A DNA stretch of 64,000 bases from Aphelocoma coerulescens (GCF_041296385.1 NC_091017.1:10038001-10102000), one strand, 5' to 3'; positions 47,791 through 61,923 are shown, numbered from the stretch's first letter. The notes: generated by a model not told the origin, from the sequence alone. Numbers and translations: made by a program.

Positions 47791-49818
47791 AAAGACTGTC
47801 AAAAGGTATGCACTGACTGAGTACAAGTTTAAACTACTCTTGCTTTCCGGACAGTCCTGCCTTTTGCAATTTTTCTCTAGGTAGAGAAGTGTGCTGCTTT
47901 TGACTGTTTCAGTCTTCCCCAGAGGACTTTCTGCAAGACCTTCATGTAATCAGATTTATGTCAGTATAGGGAAATTACAGAAAGAATAAGAAATATGAAG
48001 CAGCTTTTAGGAAGAGATGCTCCCAAATTAACAATAAATATTTCAATTAAAGACTAGACATGTCATGAAACCAATCAGCCAGCACCTTAATAGGAAATTA
48101 CATGGCCTAAGTAGAAATGGTTATGCTTTACAGTTATTATCTGTGACCTATTTTGCAACTGCTAAGGAAAAGTTAATGCTTATCTATCAATCCATACTGA
48201 AAAATTCTAAAATGCTCAGTGCATACTTTCTGCGTACTCTTTAGAAGCAACTTGCATTGACATCTCTTGGAAACTGGACATAAATCTAGGTCAAGGGGCT
48301 AAAACATACTAGAAATCAATGAGAAATTATTATCTACTGTTGAATTTGAGGTTTTAAGTGTTCCCATTACAACAGTATCAAACCACTTCAAGTGCAATCA
48401 CAGAGTGGTGAGATGCTTAAAAGTAATGAGACTGAAAAGGCAAGCTTGGCAAGCCTGGATTTCATCTCCCGTGCCAACTGCAGCATCACTACCTTGCCAG
48501 CCCACCTCACTCTCTGGGTGTCCTGCTCTCAGCACAGCAGATGCTGTGGTCACACAGCACATACACACAAATATATTTTAATCCATTCCTTTACAGAGTT
48601 TAACTCGTGGCCAGGCAGCAGTTCTTCTGGAGTAACATCAGAAGTGGGAGAGGTGCACAAAGAAGTGACAGATGTCAGGATAAGCTATGGTTTAATGCCA
48701 GGATGTGAATCACGTAGAGAAGAAAAAGACAACCCTTTTGTCTCCTACACAACAGATTCATTTCCAATTACTGAACTATTGGATTTGTTACAGGCCTGTA
48801 CTGCTACAACTAAAATACTTAGAATGTAATTAGTGTATTTACAGGAAATTTTTCTGTCATAGCAAATAGACACTTTCCTGAAAAAAAAGAAATCTCATTG
48901 ATTAGCAAGTTTGATGTGTGAGAGGAATGTTCTGCTTGTTTTCCAGGTTTTTATGTAATATAATCAGAATATTCAGATTAAATAATTTTCTCTGAAACTA
49001 CCTTATACATGAATACCCATATTAAACACTTAAAACTGTACATAGAAAGCTTCTTATGTGTGTCTACAACTGAAACTCAGCTTTACAGAACGACATAGAC
49101 AGCAAAAACGTTTCTCTTGGGACTGAGAATTTTGGGGAGATACATTCAAAAGCTTTGCAACAGCATTGGTAGGGTCCCATAACAGTGTCAGAAAAACTCT
49201 GTAACAAGAGAAAAAGACTTAAAAATTCTTTCTGATGCCTAATTTTTCAGTATATCTAAAATGACATACCAGACTCTAACCACAGAACTGACACAAATGT
49301 CAAACTTCACCAAAAACATATTTTCATGTTTTTCTTGACATATTAGTATTTTTAACAAGGTAGATGATGCAAATTTATATCTGGTTATGAATATAATAGC
49401 ATGAAAATAGATTAGGAGATATTTGGGAATCTGTCTATATATTATAAGATTAATTAATTCATTGAAGCGTACTTTATTATCTCTGAAAAAAATTAATGTA
49501 GCTATAGAAAAGAAGCCGTACATAATAAAAGGCTAACAACCTTCAGGGTCTCCATTCACCATAAAACTAATTTCACACCTAGTCTATTATGTAATGTGCT
49601 ATGAAAATACTCTTTGCTTCAAGATATATATCTATTAGTTTGGACCATATAAAAGTTGTGTTCAATGCTATACAAATCATCCATAGAATAATTTTATAAA
49701 CAGTGAAACAATGATGTATATCTTTCGTTTCAAAATCTGGAAGCTTATGTGGTCAGTAAAAGAAAAAAAGATCACAATAACTTTTTTCTCTAATACCCGA
49801 ATATTTACCATAATTGCC
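47791..49818. other. non-coding DNA with one longer chance-sized frame
   Basis: No supported gene. The 145-codon plus-strand frame at 48,392-48,829 is the longest frame in the window outside the provirus. It has no signal peptide, domain or biased composition that I recognise, and it lies in DNA without visible splice context. I treat it as probable chance. Confidence 0.6.
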
Positions 49819-49824
49819 AATAGG
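49819..49824. repeat. left target-site duplication of the LTR at 50 kb
   Basis: AATAGG, identical to 50,424-50,429. Confidence 0.92.
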
Positions 49825-49843
49825 TGACACGTTGCACAGTGGT

Positions 49844-49858
49844 GGGGGGGGGGGGGGG
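49844..49858. repeat. 15-base G homopolymer
   Basis: A run of 15 G on the plus strand close to the LTR 3' end. Such runs are hard to sequence, so the exact length is uncertain. Confidence 0.85.
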
Positions 49859-50062
49859 AGGAAAGAGCGTTGCATCCATCCCAATTGTGTCCTTGTCGGA
49901 GCAGCTCCTGGGGGTGCCGTGCAAACGCACTCGGACACACTCTGACACAGCGGAGTTGGTGGATACTTCCAGCCACTCACACACACACAGAGTTGGATAG
50001 CTCCTGCAGCATTGCCTGGGACAAAGAGGTGGGAGGGGTCCTTTGTATGGAGTTTCAAGGGG

Positions 50063-50068
50063 TTTATT
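50063..50068 (-). terminator. AATAAA polyadenylation signal of the LTR
   Basis: Canonical hexamer on the minus strand in CCCCAATAAACCCC, within the LTR. It supports minus orientation. Confidence 0.65.
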
Positions 50069-50423
50069 GGGGTCCCCGCTCAAAGGGATCTAGGGACAAA
50101 GAACACAGAACACCGAAGGGTCCAGGGTTTTATCCGGAGCAGCACTGAGGGCAGGCAGAACATCAGGGACCTATCATCTGGGGGCCAGGGGGGTGGAGAG
50201 GGTGTGGGGTGACAGGACTCTGACCACTGAGGAAGGCGAAGGGTGGAACAAGGGAACCAGGAGCCAGTGGGGTATCAAGGAATGGAGAACTCTCTGGAAC
50301 ATGGACTTAAAAAGGGGTAAAAGGGGGTGGTCTTAGACCTCTGAGCCTGTCCAGCAGACCTCCACTATTTTGGGGCTTTGTGGCTCCTTGGTCATTCCTG
50401 CAGTGGACTCAACCACTGCAACA

Positions 50424-50429
50424 AATAGG
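50424..50429. repeat. right target-site duplication of the LTR at 50 kb
   Basis: AATAGG, identical to 49,819-49,824. Confidence 0.92.
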
Positions 50430-53400
50430 CATTGAAAATATTTGGACTCTTTTTTGGTTTGTGTGGTTTGATGAATATTTCTAAGACTGATATAACGTAA
50501 TGAATGATTATTTAACATTCTATTATTAAAGGTAATCAAAAGAAAAGAGCAGAAGGAAATATTATTCAGTGAAGCTGACTGAAAAAAATAGATTGTATAA
50601 AGTATCTTTTTCTTTTAAAATTCTGTTTTGTCTCAGCTGGCAAAAAAACCAAACAAAAAAAGTCAAACAGATAATGACAGCAAACAACAGGATCCAGTAG
50701 CTACTGACTTGAATAGAAATACTTCTGAACCACGCTCTAAAATCCAGACCATACCTGTGAATTGAAAAGGACAGACTGGGGTTTTTTATCTGTCTTCCGA
50801 AAGACATGGAAATAAAAACACAAAATCAAACACAATCCAATACTCATGTAAATCAGTAACAAACTTTCAGTTGGTTTGATAGGGAAACCAATCAGTTCTT
50901 CAACAATATTCAATGAAGTCCAAACAGGAACAAACTGATGTGGAAAATGTACAGCCAATTGCATTCATTCAAGATTTCTTAATTTTAAATGAGTTTGCTG
51001 TTCTTACTGATGGGTATTTCAATCCATTTCAAGTAATTCTAAAATTGCAATTCATCCTTTCTCTGTCTCAAATGCTTCCTTACCAGTTATCTAGTCATGA
51101 AGAAAAGTTCAGGATACATACAAATATCTGTTGTCATGACTTGTTTATTTTCTCAGTAATTCCATTTGCTTAAGAGGGAATACTTTTGAAGCAAGTTTAA
51201 TTTAGAATATAAGATATCCATTTTTAAACTAAAATCCATTTTTCCATGCCAATAACAGTATCAGTTGACACCTTATTCAAAGGAGATAAGCATTTCTTTA
51301 CAACTAAACCAATGAAAAAACCAAAGAGATGTAGAATATATTTATAATACACTCAAAATCTATAATGAGTGTCTCAACCAGTATCACTTTTTCTTCTGTC
51401 AGCCTAAAATCCTGCTAAAACACCAGTTGAATAAATTTTGTTACTCTTTTTTTCTATTCCAATTACCTACTATTGAAATTCATTCATTATATACAGAAAA
51501 GAAATAGTTCAACTTCAAATTCTTTTTCAACAGCAGCTAGTGGACAACAACAGCATATGTGGATAATAAAATGAGTTTTAATTTTTAATAATTGATCTTT
51601 ATACATTCATACCATAAAAGAAAAGATCTTGTTATGATTGGCATGCAACTATCATGCCAAATTTTCATTAGATACCTATATATCCAAATATTCTGTGTCT
51701 GAAATATATAAAGAAGACAATGGATATTATCTCCTTTAAGCACTTCTACTTTAAAGAAAAAACTTGCAACATATAAAAAAAGTATGAATTTATATCACAT
51801 TTTACTATCTTGCAACAAAACCCCTACTCCTTTAAGTGTAAGAATCCCGTGCCTTATCACAAATAACTTTTCATATAATACATACAGTAAAACATGGAAT
51901 TCAAGTTATCTGGAATTGGGAACGATCCATGTTTTTTACAATCTGTGACAAGATAAAATATACTGTAAAAGATGTCGTCTTTCTAGTATCCAAACCCCCT
52001 CTACTTTTCATAAGACTTTATACATATAAAAAAGTTACTCTATTTGGGAGAGAAAAAAAAATTAAAAGAGTACTTTCAGCATTTTTAGCCATCAGCTATA
52101 TTTTAACATATTTATAACAATATACACAGAGAAGACACACTGAATATAAATGTTTCTGGTGATTAATGTACTGTAAGTCTAAGTTTTATTATCAGATTTT
52201 GCAAAGGAAAATTGTTTGACAACAATCTTTATTCAGCAAGATTTCAACAACATTGCTGTAGATGCTGCCTCAGCTCTGTCTTCTTTGAAGGTCATATGAA
52301 AATTATAAAGCATAAGCTCAAAGAGAATCAGAATTCTGACATTAAAAAAAAGTAAACACACACTATGAGAAGCATCACATGAACAATATTCAACAAAGAA
52401 ATCTCTGCTTGACTGAGAACTGCAATTTGAAGCAAGGGCAAAGAATAAGCTCTTCTCAGCAAAGTCTATAGAGAACGCAAGATAATCATACAATATACTT
52501 GAGATAGATTTTTGTCAATGTAACTGGTTCCACATCAGTTTTTGAGAGGAATATAAGCAATATCCTGCAACAGTAACATTTACCAAAATCAATTCTAAAG
52601 TTTTCTTGTCACTGCCTATTGGCCTTCAGCATAGCTTTATACTATTAGCAGCAAGAAGAGAACTAGGAATTCACAAGTGGATGATCATGATTGGAGAACA
52701 AAGCACAAAGCATGCCTTCATTTGTGATTTTCCAGTCACTCTGGGAGCCCTCCAAGAATATTGAATTTTCTGACTTCACGAACAGAAACTTTTTTTGTGC
52801 TGTTACCACAGTGCCATGAAGAACAGTCTCAAACTTGTAGTTTGGTCATCTGACTTTCACCTGAACTGTCTTGATACTTTAAAACTCTCACTTATTCAGG
52901 TACAGTAACAAAATAACGACCATGAGATGTAACCAAGTGCAACAAAATTTTCACTGGAAAACCTTTATGGACACACCAGTAAATTTTTTTATGTAGGACA
53001 GCCCACAAAAGTGAATGGCATTTCTAGTGCAATTAAATTAAACATAAACACACAAATGGATCTAAAATATGTTGTAACATCAAGAAGAAAAAAAAATTGG
53101 CTTTTTTTTGAAAAAGAAAAATAAATTGTTGATAATTTCTGAAAGATATGATAGAGTCTGTCAATGTTAGTCTTGCCATTCTTGACTGAATCATTAATAA
53201 TTCTCTTCCTCCTAATAGCCAAATTCCTGGGAATACTCAGCTAAAATTCTCAGATTCTAATTTTTTTTCTTCCAAACCTGAATATTTCAATCTTTCAAAG
53301 CAAGATTTCTTAAAAGTCTAATCATGGACTCTTCAAAACAAAGAAATCAGACTGTTTTAAAGTATTTTATACTGGATACTTGAAATACAAAATCTGTTTA

Positions 53401-56400
53401 TTGTTGTGATAAATGTTGGCCTTTGACTAACAAGTGGTTATAAATATATTCCTTCTTAATTTCACATACTCTTGTGGTTTTTCAATGTCATATATAAAAA
53501 ATGAAAATGTTGAAATAATTTTATTTCCCACATTTCATTACATTATCTACATATGTTAAAAACCATTTCATACACTGCTGCATAAGATCTACAAATGTGC
53601 TGTTCTTCACTGTACATTTTAGCTTTCATGTTTTGCATGGGTTTCCATCTTTTGACTTAAAACTGAATGTATTATATTTTGCAACATTTAACATAGTTCT
53701 TCTGTGAGTCTTTCTTAATTTTACAGTGTTTCTAAAGATGTTTCAGCAATCCAGTTACAAAAACAGGTGGTGTCTCAAAAGTAATGGCAAGTTTCTGTCT
53801 ATAGTGAGATTAAAAGGCATTGGGAGACTGGATTTCTCATCAAAGTTTTACTTTCAGGTGAAGGCAGAAGTTTTGAGAACCACTTTTCTTATAGCCATAA
53901 ACCTACTGTCCTTGACAAATTATAGACTTGATTAATTCCATCAGCACTGAAGAAATTTTTCCCTCAAATTTTGGAAAAAAAAAAAAAGAAATAGAAAAAG
54001 ATTAATTGAGTCTAAGGGATCAATCTATTCCTATAAACTCATTGACTTCTTGATTTGGCACATAAAGAAGTCACTTGTTCATTCAAGTACCCAATGAGTC
54101 ACTGGTAGAGACGGGATAACATGCAAAAGTTCTGAATTCTCAGATTTCTTTACTTTCTTCCAGATAATGCTGACACTGTCTTTGAAGTACAGCAAAAATA
54201 GGCTCAAAAATATTACTACATTAAAATAGGCATGGGAAAGAAAATCAAGTGGTTTAAAATAATTTTTGCTGTATAAAACATGCTAAAGATATTTGAGATC
54301 CTAAAGATCCATGGAGGAAGCATATTTTTACTTCTATATTCTTTTGTCATTCAGTGCTTCTGATGGGATTGAAAATTTATTTTGAGAATCCAAGAAATTC
54401 TGCTCCTATCTTTGCTATACTCAAACTCTATTTCTGTTCCTATCATATAGAAAAAGACAGAAGCCATCACCAGCCAGCGATGATGAAAACATGTTCATCA
54501 AAATTTATGAAATGCTGCTGGAAAGAAGGCACTACAGTCTTACTGATTAAGGAGCGACAGTTCTTCTGTCTCACCAAGATACCACAACTAAGGACACTGT
54601 AGCCCTTTCCAACTTCATAATAATCGTCAACCAACATATAATAATTTTTATCTTGTTTTCATTATATGTATAAATATTTTATATTTTTATATTACTCTTG
54701 AAGAATTAATGCTCCCTTAGACACAAAACCATTTTAACTGCTATTCTTTCAAAAAAGGAAAGACAAAAAGATCAAAGTACCTTTCAACTTTATAGCTACT
54801 TTATGCAGACATTTAGAAAATCCTCCAACTCTAGTAGAAAAATCCACCTACATTTTCTTGCTCATTTATCAATAGCAGAACAAATCTTACTGTCATTATG
54901 CTAAAAATTAAACAGGAAAAATACAGTTAATCTGTTTATGAAAGAGAAGAACCCTCCCAACCGTCTCTTGTAACTGAGGACATATTCTAGCTGTTGAATG
55001 CAGTGGTTTGGCAGATAGCTGCTAAATGAGCAAGAAACTCACACAAGTTTTGCAGCTTCCTAGAATATAGAAGTTTCTTCACATGGGAAGTACTCTTGTC
55101 TGAATTACAGGGCTTTAGTCACATGTTACTGCATAAAAGAAAGTATCAAAAGACTCCTACCCCTTCTTCAAAGAGTCTGATACTGTATCTAAACACTGGC
55201 AGTGATCTGAGCATGCCTCCAGGTTTTGAGGGCTTCAACCTCCTTGCTGGGCTCGGGACTGACCTGTAGGCTGAGGAGTCTAGACTTGACACAATAAGAC
55301 CAAAATGAAAAAAAAGGGCAGTGAGTTCTAAAGTTAGTCATATGCTGCCTAAGAGAGGTTCATTGAAGCAGGTGGAGGTTTTCAAGATCTCAATTTTGGC
55401 TTTTAGATTATTTAAGTGCTTTATGTACAGATATCACCTGTGCAATCCTCATCTCCTCTGCTAAGTCCTTGGTGCAAGGACAGGCCAGCAGATGCTTAGC
55501 AGCTGCTTTTCAAAGTGTTTCTAGGACCACATACATGTGCACATTATCTCCCTGCTGCAGCTTGGTTAACATACAAGAAAATGTCAGAGAACAAAATGCT
55601 GTGAAATACTGAGGGACAAAATCATGCCTGCTGTTTTGGACATTTCCCATTCTCAGGGTTTTATGACCATTTACAACTTTAAGAACACTTTAAAAGCCAT
55701 GAGATTGCCATGATTTTTTTTGGTATTTCAACAGTTGAGAGGTACTCTAAACCACTATTTTTAAAATTAAAAGCTATATATAATTGCTAAATTATGTTAG
55801 TTTTCTCTCATACAATGCAATATATTCTTTAGAGTAGCTACTTTTTACTTTAAAAAGATGTCAAGCCTTGTGTACTAAGGTACATGACTGGCAGATGCCT
55901 ACAAAAGTAAGATATTCTTTGCTGTAATACCAAGATAGTAGAAATTTCCATAAGTTGTGGCAAATCAATCATTTCTATCATAGATTCTACTGTTGGTACA
56001 TTTTAAATTGAAATGCTGCCTTAGAATTTGACCTTTATTAATGAAATAAACAAAATCCAATAAAAATAATAGTGGCATGATAGATTGCAAAACAAAAAAG
56101 TTCTCAGAAACTTAAAATCAGAAATGTAAGCATCAAAATACCAAAAACAAATGAAAAAATCCATTTGAAATATTAGAACTGTATTTATTCATCTTAGTGT
56201 TGTATGTTTAGATAATATTTTACTAAATACTCTTATTTTTCTATTTATTAAAAATGTATTTGAATTTATTATAAGAAACTTTTTCACACTTACTAGCAGC
56301 TGCTCTAACAGCCAGCTGGAATCAATATAATTTAATTTTCATTTCCTCTTTCTGCATCTGTCTTTTTATGCTTTACTATTTTCCTTTTTTATGCATTTGT

Positions 56401-58033
56401 AATGTTCTAACTTATAATTCAAAAACTTTTTCTTTTCATTTTTTTATTGTATTGTCATAGAGCAGGCAAAATTTGCACTTACCTAAATCTGCTGTGTCTG
56501 CTTTTCAACATACAAAGAAAATATTATTTTACAAACAATGATTTCATACAACTCTAATGATCTCCAGTGGCCAATTAGTTATGAGGTTGATTCTGCTAAC
56601 ACAGTTTTGCTGAAGAATGACTTGAATAATTATTTTAATTGTAATGATGTCTACTTAATAAAAATTCAATCATAGCAAACACAATCCAAGAGCTTGGGGA
56701 TGAACATGTGGTGGTCTATAAGAAATGAGTTGCTCCCACATCCAGGTCCAAGCAAGACAACCTGCTGATAGACACATCACTGCCACTCTCCACTGACAGC
56801 TGGTAATTCACCGTAGTTTTTGAAGTAATGGAATAAATGTGCCTAATACGTAATTAATAAAATAGCATCTGACACTTAAGTCCGCAGAGTGTGAAATGGA
56901 TATTCCAGGAAGACTGGCAGAGCAGCAACCATCAGGGCTCTCGCAAATGTGTGTCTGATACATGAGCACTTGTATGGGTGGGAGAGGAGTAATAACACCA
57001 GAACTGTCCCTTTGAGAACAATGACGTTATTTTTACAACCACAACTTTCAAAACCAAGGATGATAGAAATTCTAGCAATTAAACTATATCAGATGTTTCA
57101 AAAGGCAAAAAAAGAGCCTGAAAAAGGTATCTAGAACTGAGGAAATTGTAGCAGGGTTTCTGTATATGAAAATGAAATTATAGATTCTGAAAGCTTAAGA
57201 CAAAACTGAAGGGAAAAAAACAAAAAAAGAAACCCAAGTAGTTTCTCTAGAGCTACAGGAAGCCCAGACCATTACAGACTATTCATATCTAGGCAGACAG
57301 GCTTTTCAGGCTTTCTTTAGGTTGTGAGCATTGCCTTGAAGAACACATTTCTTCAGCATTTCTGCTGGAGCTAGCCCAAATATCCCAGATTTTTTTTTTT
57401 TTTTTTTGTACTTGGGAAGTAGATTGAGTGACCAAAGTCCAGTTCTATAACTAACAAACATGATGTTAGTGGTATTGGTTTTACTTGTAACCTTTTGTTT
57501 CAATTATGTAACTTGATCATTGATTTTAAACCCTACCATACAAGCTTCTCCTTCCTTTATATAAACCATGTATTTCACAAACAGATGAGATCAATATGAC
57601 ATGATGAGATGAGTAATATGGACACCCTATCTTTTCATAGAGAGAGAAATCCCAAGAACGTTGTGCTGTCACTTTGAGGGATATGTTTCATGACCAGAAA
57701 ATCCTACAAAATGCTTTAGGCCAAACTGCACATGGTCACGATGATGTTTATGCTGCTGATATGATGCTAATGCTGCTATTATGATGTGCAAACAGCACAT
57801 ATCTACAAAAGGCTGCAAAGGCAGATCCCCAAAATATAATATGCTCTTTGCTCATGTGAGACCCACATCAATTTTTTAATGACTGAAACTCTCTTATTTA
57901 TTGTGTTGCCTTCACCTCTCTTTTAGGAACTTTTTATGTCCCTCTGTCACTTTGCTCTTCCCTTCTGCAATTACTCTGTATTCTGTGTGCCTGTACATTA
58001 TCCTCCTTTATCATCAATTAAAGGTGGAAAAAA
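50430..58033. other. AT-rich non-coding DNA, no gene seen
   Basis: About 7.6 kb of low-complexity AT-rich sequence with only short frames. An 18-base T run is at 57,390-57,407. ATGATG/TGCTGC-type imperfect repeats lie near 57,735-57,790. No gene, RNA or mobile element is recognisable. Confidence 0.65.
57390..57407. repeat. 18-base poly-T run
   Basis: T homopolymer (an A run on the minus strand). No attached retrocopy is recognised. Confidence 0.85.
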
Positions 58034-58092
58034 GAATCACAGAATAATTCAGGTTGTAAAAGACCTTTAAGATCACTGAACCCAACCATCTT
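58034..58092 (-). mobile_element. CR1 LINE 3' end fragment
   Basis: The plus strand reads GAATCACAGAATAATTCAGG, then TTGTAAAAGACCTTTAAGATCACTGA and ACCCAACCAT. This is the reverse complement of the well-known CR1 3' terminus of birds. Only the last 60 or so bases are present, the usual 5' truncation of CR1 insertions. It is diverged from the common form at several sites, so it is not recent. Confidence 0.85.
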
Positions 58093-61000
58093 GTGGTATT
58101 TTTTTTCAGCTGGCGCAAAGCAGATGAATGATGAGTTAACATCTGCTGTTCCCTTCATTGGCAGGAAGCTCTGCAAATGATTTTTCTTCCCATTCTAGAT
58201 TGTCCCATTATAACTCTTTGAGAGATGGGTCATTCAATACATTAAATATTTGGGGAAGCAGGCGGAAACGTTACAGAAACAACATAACAGCTGATATCAC
58301 TGTTGCAAATGTTCTCCAAAGTGAAGCTGTAGTAAATAGAACTATGAGCTTCATATATTCAACTCTCAGCTCTCTCAGCTTTCTAGTTTTTTCACCAAAT
58401 AACAAGATTCTGTTTACTGTTGTTTGAATTCCAGAACAAATTGATTACCCTTAAAAATGTTATGTTGGAATATAAACACAGGACATATGAAAGGGGGTTT
58501 CTTTCATTATTCTTGCAAGTAATTTTTTGCTATAAGAGGTACTTAGCAATGAAATAATACCTTTTGTTTCTGATCCACCACTTCAAAAACTGAGGCGGGA
58601 AGTAGAGCTCCTTGACTTCACTGCAAATTTTTGAGGCCTGAGAATGCAAAATATATTCCCTTTTGAGGCAGAGATACAAGGGTGTGAAAGCATAAGTCAT
58701 ATAATCTACTTCTGAATTATATTGCAGGACTGACTACTACTATTACTTCTGAAAGATTTCTGTCTTATCAATTGTTGAAAATTTCTAATCAAGTGAGAAA
58801 TCCATTTTTGTATGTGGAAACAACTATCCTACTATCAACCTGAACACAAATATGTGATGATTAAATTAGCTTGATCAATCTTCTTTCCTGCCTCTGGGGG
58901 CAATTGGCCACTGAGTTTGTAACAATTTCCTGAATATTTGAAGAATTCAGCCGTACTTATTAATTTAGAACTATTGGGTCTTCTGCTTCTGCCATTCACT
59001 GAGCCAGTTCTATCATGACTAAGAGACATGGCTTTTTCTTACCAACTTGAATTTATTCCCCTCAAGGTGTTTACAAACTGAATGTTTCTCAGATTAGTTT
59101 GGAACATTTCTTGTTTGCAAAATTCAGCTAGGCCTGTAATTCCCTGTGGCCTCTCTTCCTTTCTAAATTAGTGATTTATCTTTTCCCATCTTCACTCTTC
59201 TGGGACCCCCCTTTTGCCCTGTAAAACTTCCCAGAGATAATTACTAATGGCCCAGTCATTATTTCAGTTAAATGTTTATGTACTGTAGGAAGAATGTCAG
59301 AAGCCCTGATCATGTAACTAACTTACACAACACTTAACTTGATAGTTCTTTATTTTTCTTGGTTACCCTTGTAAAAAACCCTGTGTGAGACAGTAAGAAT
59401 AAATTTGCATCTCCAATGGTAATGAATGCACTACAAAACAGTTCATTGGAAATCCAGTAGCCTGATTTATACTCTGCCATCTGTGTATACTATTTGATCC
59501 TAGGGTTTTTGGATAGCTCTGATAAGGTATTGATTCATGATGATATACTACTCATTCACTTAATATGATAACTAATCTTGACACTGCAAGTCCTATCAAA
59601 GATGACTGGTTTGGTTTTGCGTTCTGTTTTTGTGTCTTTTTTTCACCCCTGCAGTATGTGCTGAAGAAAACATTAGGCATACCAAAGCATAATAAGTCTT
59701 TCCATATTCTGCTTATGTAGGGAAGGTGGGGGGAAAAGAAAGATACAAACTTTGTACAGGACAGTCAGCAATTACTTAAAAATATGGAGATCATCTGATG
59801 GCAATATTACTTTAAGTTGTGAGAAACTCTCACATAAAAAGAAAGTAAAGCCTTGATATTTCCCCAGTCACTTATATTTTGAATTATGATGTGTTTGCAT
59901 CAGGATGGTTAACTGAATATATGTTTTTTCTCTTGTGTGCCTTCTCGCTTATATGATTCTCAAGGCTTCTTAATTTTTACTCATTCAGAATAAAATGTTT
60001 AAAAGATTTCATTTCAGGCTTGCTTTCTGCTTTCTTTTCATTGTTGCCTAATTGCTGCTATAGTATGACTAGCACAGAAAACAAAAAAATATGTTTTAGG
60101 TTCTTTCAGAGGATCTCTGTACCAGCCTAGTGATTTTTATTTGGTGCTGAATCTGTAAGGACATGTTTCATCTTCACTGTTTTCCAGTAAATATTTCAAG
60201 ATTTCCAGCATAGCTATTAGAATGTTTTGTTCACATGAATTGCTAATGTTTATACTGTTGTCTTTCAAGGCTCTTCAAAGCAACCCAAAGTGGCCTTGGG
60301 GTGTATTACAATGAAATAATGGTAAGACTGAGAAAGAACTGTATGCAGGGGGAATATTAAAGCAACATCATAACTTTGACCAAATCCCTTTAGGGCAGCA
60401 TGCCTTAATTCATAACTATTGAGCAAGCACAGATGCAGCAAAGCAGATTGTTAGAGACAAGAAAATTTGGAAATTGAAGTTCACAAAGCTTTGCATATAT
60501 GGATGACAGGCTATAAAAGCAGAGCCAATTTAATGTCTCATTGCAACAGTATCTTTCTACCTTGCTGAGAAGCAGAACAGACTGTAATAAAGAAAGCAAG
60601 GTCACAGAGAGAGCAGCCCTGTACTGACTCTAATGCGAAGAACAAGAATCTCTGCAAGAATCCAAGCCTCTGACTCTCTCTGCTCCTCACATGCTAGATG
60701 ATCTGGAAGGAAGAGAATAAATAACCTATGAGGAAAGGTTAATAACAGGTTTCAAAACCCCATCAAGTCAAAAATCAAAGTTGAGAAAAGTAGATATGAG
60801 AAAACAGAGATAAAGCCAAGCATATTTAGAAACTGGTGCAACAGTAGTGCATTACTGAAGATGATTCAGACAAGAAAATATTAACTATATTGCTATGTGA
60901 AATATGTATGTTCACTCTAGGGTTGTTTTATCATTCAAAGGACTATGTACATACAGAAACAAACCATGTCTGTAGACATTCACGGTCAAAGAAGAGGATG

Positions 61001-61595
61001 ATTCCTTGATATTAATGTATTAATGTATGCTAGGTAACATAATGTTCCATGATCACATATTGAAAGAGTATTTAGAAGAGGCACATGGAAAAGGGCACAA
61101 TACAGTGAGCTGATAGAACCTCAAATGAGGAGAAAATCTGCTGGCAGAATTTGGCACTATGCCTGGTACATCAAAGAAGCTGAATCAATCTGTAGAGAAC
61201 CTGATCTTGAGTAACTCAATTTTAATTCTGCTAAACAGTCTATGGGGCTTAACAGCCTTTTGCATATTTTATTCATAAATGAAAAATATAAGAAACATGG
61301 AATAAACAGAGAAAACTATGTCAGTACAGTCAAAATATTACAGAAATATCCAGAACAAATTTTAAAGGTACCACATAATCAATTTTAATACAATCAATAT
61401 ACACAAAGATCTAACACTTATCACCGTGTCTTAGTCTTAGATGATATCTGCTGTTCTGAATTTAATGGTAGAGGGTACTGACACGTTTGACACTTACTGA
61501 AACATCATATTCAGTTTTAGGAAACTGAATAATAAGTTCTTTCTGGAAACACGTATTTTTTTTAACATGTTTTCCATTATGGCGAAAAAAAAGGA
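58093..61595. other. AT-rich non-coding DNA, no gene seen
   Basis: Short frames only (up to about 89 codons), no recognisable domains, RNA genes or mobile elements. Confidence 0.65.
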
Positions 61596-61923
61596 GAACG
61601 TGTTCTGTTGCTAAATTCTAAATTGTAAAGAATCATGCCTTTTCCTGCCTTGAAATAAAACAAGTCTTCTTCTATGTCTTCTCAGGCCTCTGAGCAGCTC
61701 TTAAGCAAATATGGTTATACTGTCTATCACCCTAAAAAAGCCCAGGGCACTGAAGACCAGCTGGATCCATCTTCTGCTCACTCTTTCTCTGTCTGCTTCC
61801 CACCCTCTGCCTTTCGTGTACACTTAATGTTATAAAATAAAGTTGGTATGGTTGAATTGGTATTTGCTCTTGTTTGGACCTTAATTTGGGCAGTGGACTT
61901 TAACATTGAGTCATAACAGAAGG
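61596..61923 (+). mobile_element. probable solo LTR
   Basis: The body (61,601-61,918, 318 bases) starts TGTTCTGTTG and ends GAGTCATAACA, so it has TG...CA ends and TGTT/AACA inverted tips. The flanks GAACG (61,596-61,600) and GAAGG (61,919-61,923) match 4/5 as a possible 5-bp duplication. TTATAAAATAAAG near 61,830-61,845 combines a TATA-like motif with AATAAA, followed by about 75 bases of U5-like sequence. A pyrimidine-rich stretch precedes it. No viral genes are attached. Boundaries are moderately sure; the family is not identified. Confidence 0.6.

Larger units (their letters stand above)
49825..50423 (-). mobile_element. solo LTR with perfect 6-bp target duplication
   Basis: A 599-base GC-rich minus-strand LTR. 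It starts TGTTGCAGTGG at 50,423 and ends GTGTCA at 49,825, flanked by AATAGG on both sides. AATAAA on the minus strand (50,068-50,063) and GATAAAAC (near 50,130), a possible TATA box upstream, agree with that orientation. The R/U5 side is long (about 240 bases) and contains a 15-base C run (G at 49,844-49,858 on the plus strand) and a CA/GT microsatellite near 49,980. No internal retroviral genes remain. The duplication length points to class II. Several frames of 66-101 codons inside are not genes. Confidence 0.92.

Noticed and set aside
49753..50212. Overlapping frames of 66-101 codons on both strands
   Set aside because: They lie wholly or mainly inside the GC-rich solo LTR, where stops are rarer, and have no protein similarity.
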